This document shows, piece by piece, positions 7,458 through 9,842 of a stretch of 9,842 nt of DNA. The notes below the pieces were generated by a model. That model did no database searches and had not been told where the DNA came from. It worked only from the letters and a program-made list of their open reading frames with translations. Origin of the DNA: CAYVQU01 sp964453155 (GTDB lineage: Bacteria > Chloroflexota > Anaerolineae > Anaerolineales > UBA11858); NCBI GenBank assembly GCA_964453155.1, contig CAYVQU010000185.1, forward strand, positions 1-9,842, read 5' to 3'. Each line of letters opens with the position of its first letter. The first letter of the stretch is position 1. The translations under genes were made by a program, and so were the position numbers.

Positions 7458-7489
7458 GTGTCGATTGTCTACAATCTACAATTGACAGT
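7450..7489. promoter_or_regulatory. 40-bp palindrome shared by divergent promoters, candidate GntR operator
   Basis: Three nested inverted pairs share one centre between 7469 and 7470: outer arms ACTGTCAA (7450-7457) and TTGACAGT (7482-7489), TGT/ACA in the middle, and the core GATTGTctACAATC (7463-7476). Only two base pairs and the central CT break the symmetry. The core TTGTcTACAA fits the loose T-GT/AC-A pattern of FadR-subfamily GntR sites. The outer arms contain the -35 boxes of both divergent promoters, so protein bound here would cover or flank both. That the adjacent GntR protein binds it is inference. Confidence 0.65.
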
Positions 7490-7510
7490 CAAAGTGTTTT
7501 CAACTAAACT
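7482..7510 (+). promoter_or_regulatory. Sigma70-type promoter of the enolase/GH117 pair
   Basis: TTGACA (7482-7487), a 17-bp spacer and TAAACT (7505-7510; four of six matches to TATAAT). A start near 7517 would give a leader of about 28 nt to the ATG at 7545. It is the mirror partner of the minus-strand promoter at 7457-7429, with 24 bp between the two -35 boxes. Confidence 0.6.
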
Positions 7511-7544
7511 ATTTTCACATCTTACCGAAGATCTGAGGGCCCAA

Positions 7545-8633
7545 ATGCGCATTCAAAACCTGACCACCCACCATTACCGCATCCCCCTCCGCGCCCCGAT
7601 GACTGACTCGATGCACGGCGTGATGACCCACTTTGAAGTCATCCTGGTCAAAATCGAATCTGACAGCGGTCATACGGGGATCGGCTACACCTACACGATT
7701 GGCAAAGGCGGTGCGGGGATCAAATCTTTAATTGATGAGGCTTACAAACCCATCCTGTTAGGTGAAAATCCCCGCCGGATTGAATATCTCTGGGAACAGA
7801 TGTGGTGGCAGCTGCATTACATCGGCCGCGGGGGCCCAGTTTCGTTTGCAATTTCGGCGGTGGATATCGCCCTGTTTGACCTAGTCGCCAACCACGACGG
7901 GGTGTCACTCTGGCAGATGTTGGGTGGCTATTCGCCGGAAGTCAAGCCCTATGCCGGGGGGATTGATCTGCACCTTGATTTGGAGGGATTACTCGAACAA
8001 ACGCGACAGAATCTGGCCGCAGGATTCCGCGCGATTAAGATGAAAGTCGGCCTCCCCCATCTCCACCAGGATTTAGAGCGGGTTGCCGCGGTGCGAGAGC
8101 TTCTCGGCCCCGAGATCCCCCTAATGGTCGATGCCAATATGCGCTGGAACGTCGAGACTGCGATTCGGGCCGCCCGCGCCTTCCAGGAGTGCGACGTCTA
8201 CTGGCTCGAAGAACCCACCATCCCCGACGATGTCGCCGGACACGCCCGGATCGCGGTCGAAGGCGGGGTACCCCTCGCCAGCGGTGAAAATCTCCACACT
8301 ATTTACGAGTTCCAAAAAATGATCGCCGAAGGAAAAATCAGTTTCCCTGAACCCGACGTCTCCAACTGCGGCGGGATCACCGGTTGGCTGCGAGTCGCCA
8401 AATTCGCCTATGCGCATCATTTACCGGTCACCACCCACGGGGTTCACGAACTGCATCTCCATTTGCTCGCGGCGGTACCCAATGCGTCCTATCTCGAAGT
8501 TCACGGTTTCGGCCTGGAACGTTTCCAACTCAACCCGCCCCCCATCAACGACGGCATCATGATCGCCCCCGATTTACCCGGTCATGGGGTTGAATTCGAT
8601 TGGGAAGCATTGCAGCAGTTTGAAATTAATTAG
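7545..8633 (+). CDS. Enolase-superfamily sugar-acid dehydratase/cycloisomerase (mandelate racemase type)
   Basis: A 362-residue mandelate racemase/muconate lactonizing enzyme family member that abstracts a proton alpha to a carboxylate with Mg2+. An N-terminal capping domain (about 1-125) is followed by the barrel. Visible catalytic residues are Lys165 and Lys167 (AIKMKVG), the metal ligands Asp196 (VDAN), Glu222 (EEP) and Glu248 (GEN), the dyad Asp271 (PDVSNCGGITGW) and His298 (TTHG), and Glu318 (YLEVHG). Each is one residue above the mandelate racemase number I recall (164, 166, 195, 221, 247, 270, 297, 317), so the set is intact and belongs to that subgroup. The ATG at 7545 has GAGGG 5 nt upstream. 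Co-transcription with a glycoside hydrolase, divergent from dehydrogenases, suggests a sugar-acid dehydratase (galactarate/talarate type) or cycloisomerase (anhydrogalactonate type) rather than a true mandelate racemase. The substrate is not established. Confidence 0.92.
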   Translation: MRIQNLTTHHYRIPLRAPMTDSMHGVMTHFEVILVKIESDSGHTGIGYTYTIGKGGAGIKSLIDEAYKPILLGENPRRIEYLWEQMWWQLHYIGRGGPVSFAISAVDIALFDLVANHDGVSLWQMLGGYSPEVKPYAGGIDLHLDLEGLLEQTRQNLAAGFRAIKMKVGLPHLHQDLERVAAVRELLGPEIPLMVDANMRWNVETAIRAARAFQECDVYWLEEPTIPDDVAGHARIAVEGGVPLASGENLHTIYEFQKMIAEGKISFPEPDVSNCGGITGWLRVAKFAYAHHLPVTTHGVHELHLHLLAAVPNASYLEVHGFGLERFQLNPPPINDGIMIAPDLPGHGVEFDWEALQQFEIN

Positions 8634-8635
8634 GA

Positions 8636-8700
8636 CACGGATGAACGCGGATTCCACGGATTTTAAATTGTTTTTATCCGTGTGATCCGTGAAATCCGTG
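8636..8700. repeat. Fold-back repeat with three units per arm
   Basis: The left arm has CACGGAT (8636-8642), CGCGGAT (8646-8652) and CACGGAT (8655-8661). The right arm has ATCCGTG at 8676-8682, 8685-8691 and 8694-8700. The units recur every 9-10 bp and the arms are inverted around an AT-rich 14-nt loop, giving a long imperfect hairpin. It begins 3 bp after the enolase-superfamily stop codon and ends 30 bp before the GH117 start. Similar CACGGAT arrays are, from memory, common dispersed intergenic repeats. There is no U tract after the hairpin, so it is not a clear terminator. Confidence 0.8.
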
Positions 8701-8730
8701 TACAAAAAATATTATCATCGTAAAACACCA

Positions 8731-9783
8731 ATGAATACTTCCAAAAAATACCTCAGCGCAGCTTCAAAACGAGCCTTGAATTACAACAAAGGTCCTGAAT
8801 GGTTTTGTGAATTCCGCGAGATGGATTTGGGCGGCGATTTTGCCTTTGAAGAAGGCGTCATCCGCCGCGACCCCAGTGCAGTACTCACCATTGATGGCAC
8901 ATACTACACCTGGTACACCAAAGGTGAGGGTGAAACCGTCGGATTCGGCAGCGGAGACCCCGACGCCAAAGTCTTCCCCTGGGATTTGACCGAGGTCTGG
9001 TACGCGACCTCCACAGATGGTTGGAAATGGACTGAACAAGGATTAGCCGTTGGCCGCGGACCGGTAGGGTCATTTGATGACCGCGCGGTTTTTACCCCTG
9101 AAATATTCGCTTATGAGGGAAAATACTATCTCACATATCAGGTCGTCCAAGCGCCATATATCAACCGCGTCAAAAATCAGGTTGGGATGGCTGTCGCCGA
9201 TTCGCCCATTGGCCCGTGGGAAAAACTCCCCGAACCTATTCTCAGCCCAGCTGACAATGGCATTTGGCAGGGCGAAGAAGACAACCGTTTCCTGGTCGTC
9301 GAGCAAGGCGATTTCGACAGTCATAAAGTCCACGATCCCTGTTTGTTGCATTTCCGGGGCAAATTCTATCTCTACTATAAAGGCGAGCGGATGGGTGAAC
9401 AGATAACTTTCGGCGGCCGGGAGATAAAATGGGGGGTCGCCATTGCCGATAAGCCCACCGGGCCCTATGTCAAATCGCCCTACAACCCGGTCACCAACAG
9501 CGGTCATGAAGTCTGCGTCTGGCACTATCAGGGCGGGATCGCCGCGCTGCTATCCACCGATGGCCCCGAGAAAAACACCATTCAATTCGCGCCCGATGGG
9601 ATCAACTTCGAGATCATGTCGGTTCTCAAGGGCGCACCCCATGCCATGGGCCTAGTCCGCTCAGATGATCCTGGTAAAGGTCCGCTGGATGATATAAAAT
9701 GGGGATTATGTCATCGCTATGATGATAGTTGGAACTGGCAATACATTCGCCGCTTTGAAACCTATTTACAGAGAGCAGCTTGA
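8731..9783 (+). CDS. GH117 family glycoside hydrolase (anhydro-L-galactosidase-like)
   Basis: A 350-residue five-bladed beta-propeller glycosidase. Characterised GH117 enzymes are exo-acting alpha-1,3-(3,6-anhydro-L-galactosidases) that split neoagarobiose into 3,6-anhydro-L-galactose and galactose. The recognisable segments are RRDPS (Asp47), GSFDDRAVFTPEIF (113-126), HDP (Asp202), SPYNPVTNSGHEVCVW (His259, Glu260) and DGPEKNTIQFAPDGINFEIM. Spacings Asp47-Asp202 (155), Asp202-His259 (57) and Asp202-Glu260 (58) equal those I recall between Asp90, Asp245, His302 and Glu303 of the Bacteroides plebeius enzyme. No signal peptide is visible, so it probably acts in the cytoplasm on imported oligosaccharides. 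The ATG at 8731 is the sensible start though no clear SD precedes it; a GTG at 8689 lies inside a repeat. It is second in an operon with the enolase-superfamily gene. GH43-like annotation is possible because the fold is shared. Specificity for agar is uncertain. Confidence 0.85.
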   Translation: MNTSKKYLSAASKRALNYNKGPEWFCEFREMDLGGDFAFEEGVIRRDPSAVLTIDGTYYTWYTKGEGETVGFGSGDPDAKVFPWDLTEVWYATSTDGWKWTEQGLAVGRGPVGSFDDRAVFTPEIFAYEGKYYLTYQVVQAPYINRVKNQVGMAVADSPIGPWEKLPEPILSPADNGIWQGEEDNRFLVVEQGDFDSHKVHDPCLLHFRGKFYLYYKGERMGEQITFGGREIKWGVAIADKPTGPYVKSPYNPVTNSGHEVCVWHYQGGIAALLSTDGPEKNTIQFAPDGINFEIMSVLKGAPHAMGLVRSDDPGKGPLDDIKWGLCHRYDDSWNWQYIRRFETYLQRAA

Positions 9784-9842
9784 GCTTTTGGTAGCAGAAC
9801 ATAATAGTGTGGTCAGTTACACCACTGTTGAATAAGAGCTAA
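9784..9842. other. Right edge, no clear feature
   Basis: The sequence after the GH117 stop holds only a short GTGGT/ACCAC inverted pair (9809-9813 and 9821-9825, 7-nt loop) without a T run. No gene or terminator can be called before the window ends. Confidence 0.4.

Noticed and set aside
7545..8633. Assignment of the enolase-superfamily gene as L-rhamnonate dehydratase because GH78 is nearby
   Set aside because: The KxK motif and catalytic spacings match the mandelate racemase subgroup; no rhamnonate-dehydratase-specific feature could be recognised and the gene is in a different transcription unit from GH78.
8636..8700. CRISPR-like short repeats
   Set aside because: Units are 7 bp, spaced by 2-3 bp and inverted between arms, with no spacers; this is a hairpin repeat.
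9070..9525. 151-codon minus-strand open frame
   Set aside because: It is antisense to the GH117 gene, lacks recognisable motifs and has no upstream signal.
8731..9783. Calling the last gene a GH43 arabinofuranosidase/xylosidase
   Set aside because: The beta-propeller fold is shared, but the RRDPS, HDP and SGHE motifs and their spacings fit GH117 better.

Overview
The window is about 9.8 kb of dense bacterial DNA with eight intact protein genes, short intergenic gaps and Shine-Dalgarno starts. It looks like part of a carbohydrate-utilisation locus. No taxonomic marker is present. Several intergenic palindromes resemble short repeats I associate from memory with Chloroflexota (Anaerolineae) and some cyanobacteria or planctomycetes, so a Chloroflexota-like host is a weak guess. 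No transporter, mobile element, RNA gene or CRISPR array was seen.

Layout. (1) Positions 109-1278 (-) encode a LacI-family repressor whose N-terminus is a PIPE tetrapeptide repeat. It diverges from a large cytoplasmic GH78 alpha-L-rhamnosidase at 1442-4156 (+). A LacI-type palindrome with a central CG lies between them at 1314-1329. (2) A probable bidirectional terminator at 4165-4197 separates the GH78 gene from a minus-strand operon. In transcription order the operon is a GntR/FCD regulator (7407-6802), a zinc-dependent medium-chain dehydrogenase (6737-5724), a KduD-like short-chain dehydrogenase (5671-4901) and a second SDR (4890-4201). (3) Divergent from the GntR gene is a plus-strand pair: a mandelate-racemase-type enolase-superfamily enzyme (7545-8633) and a GH117 glycoside hydrolase (8731-9783).

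Regulation. Between the GntR gene and the enolase gene lie two divergent sigma70-like promoters, both with a TTGACA -35 box. These boxes fall within the two arms of one 40-bp palindrome whose core is a FadR/GntR-like site. This suggests that one regulator controls both the dehydrogenase operon and the enolase/GH117 pair.

How the genes could work together (inference). GH78 would release L-rhamnose. GH117, whose known members release 3,6-anhydro-L-galactose from neoagaro-oligosaccharides, would release a second rare sugar. The enolase-superfamily enzyme would dehydrate or cycloisomerise the derived sugar acid to a 2-keto-3-deoxy acid. The KduD-like SDR plus another dehydrogenase would then interconvert keto-deoxy acids towards 2-keto-3-deoxygluconate. 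This parallels the known anhydrogalactose route, but a sugar/aldehyde dehydrogenase, KDG kinase, aldolase and transporter are not in the window. Three intergenic gaps carry three different palindromic repeats, one of which also looks like an intrinsic terminator placed directly before a ribosome binding site.
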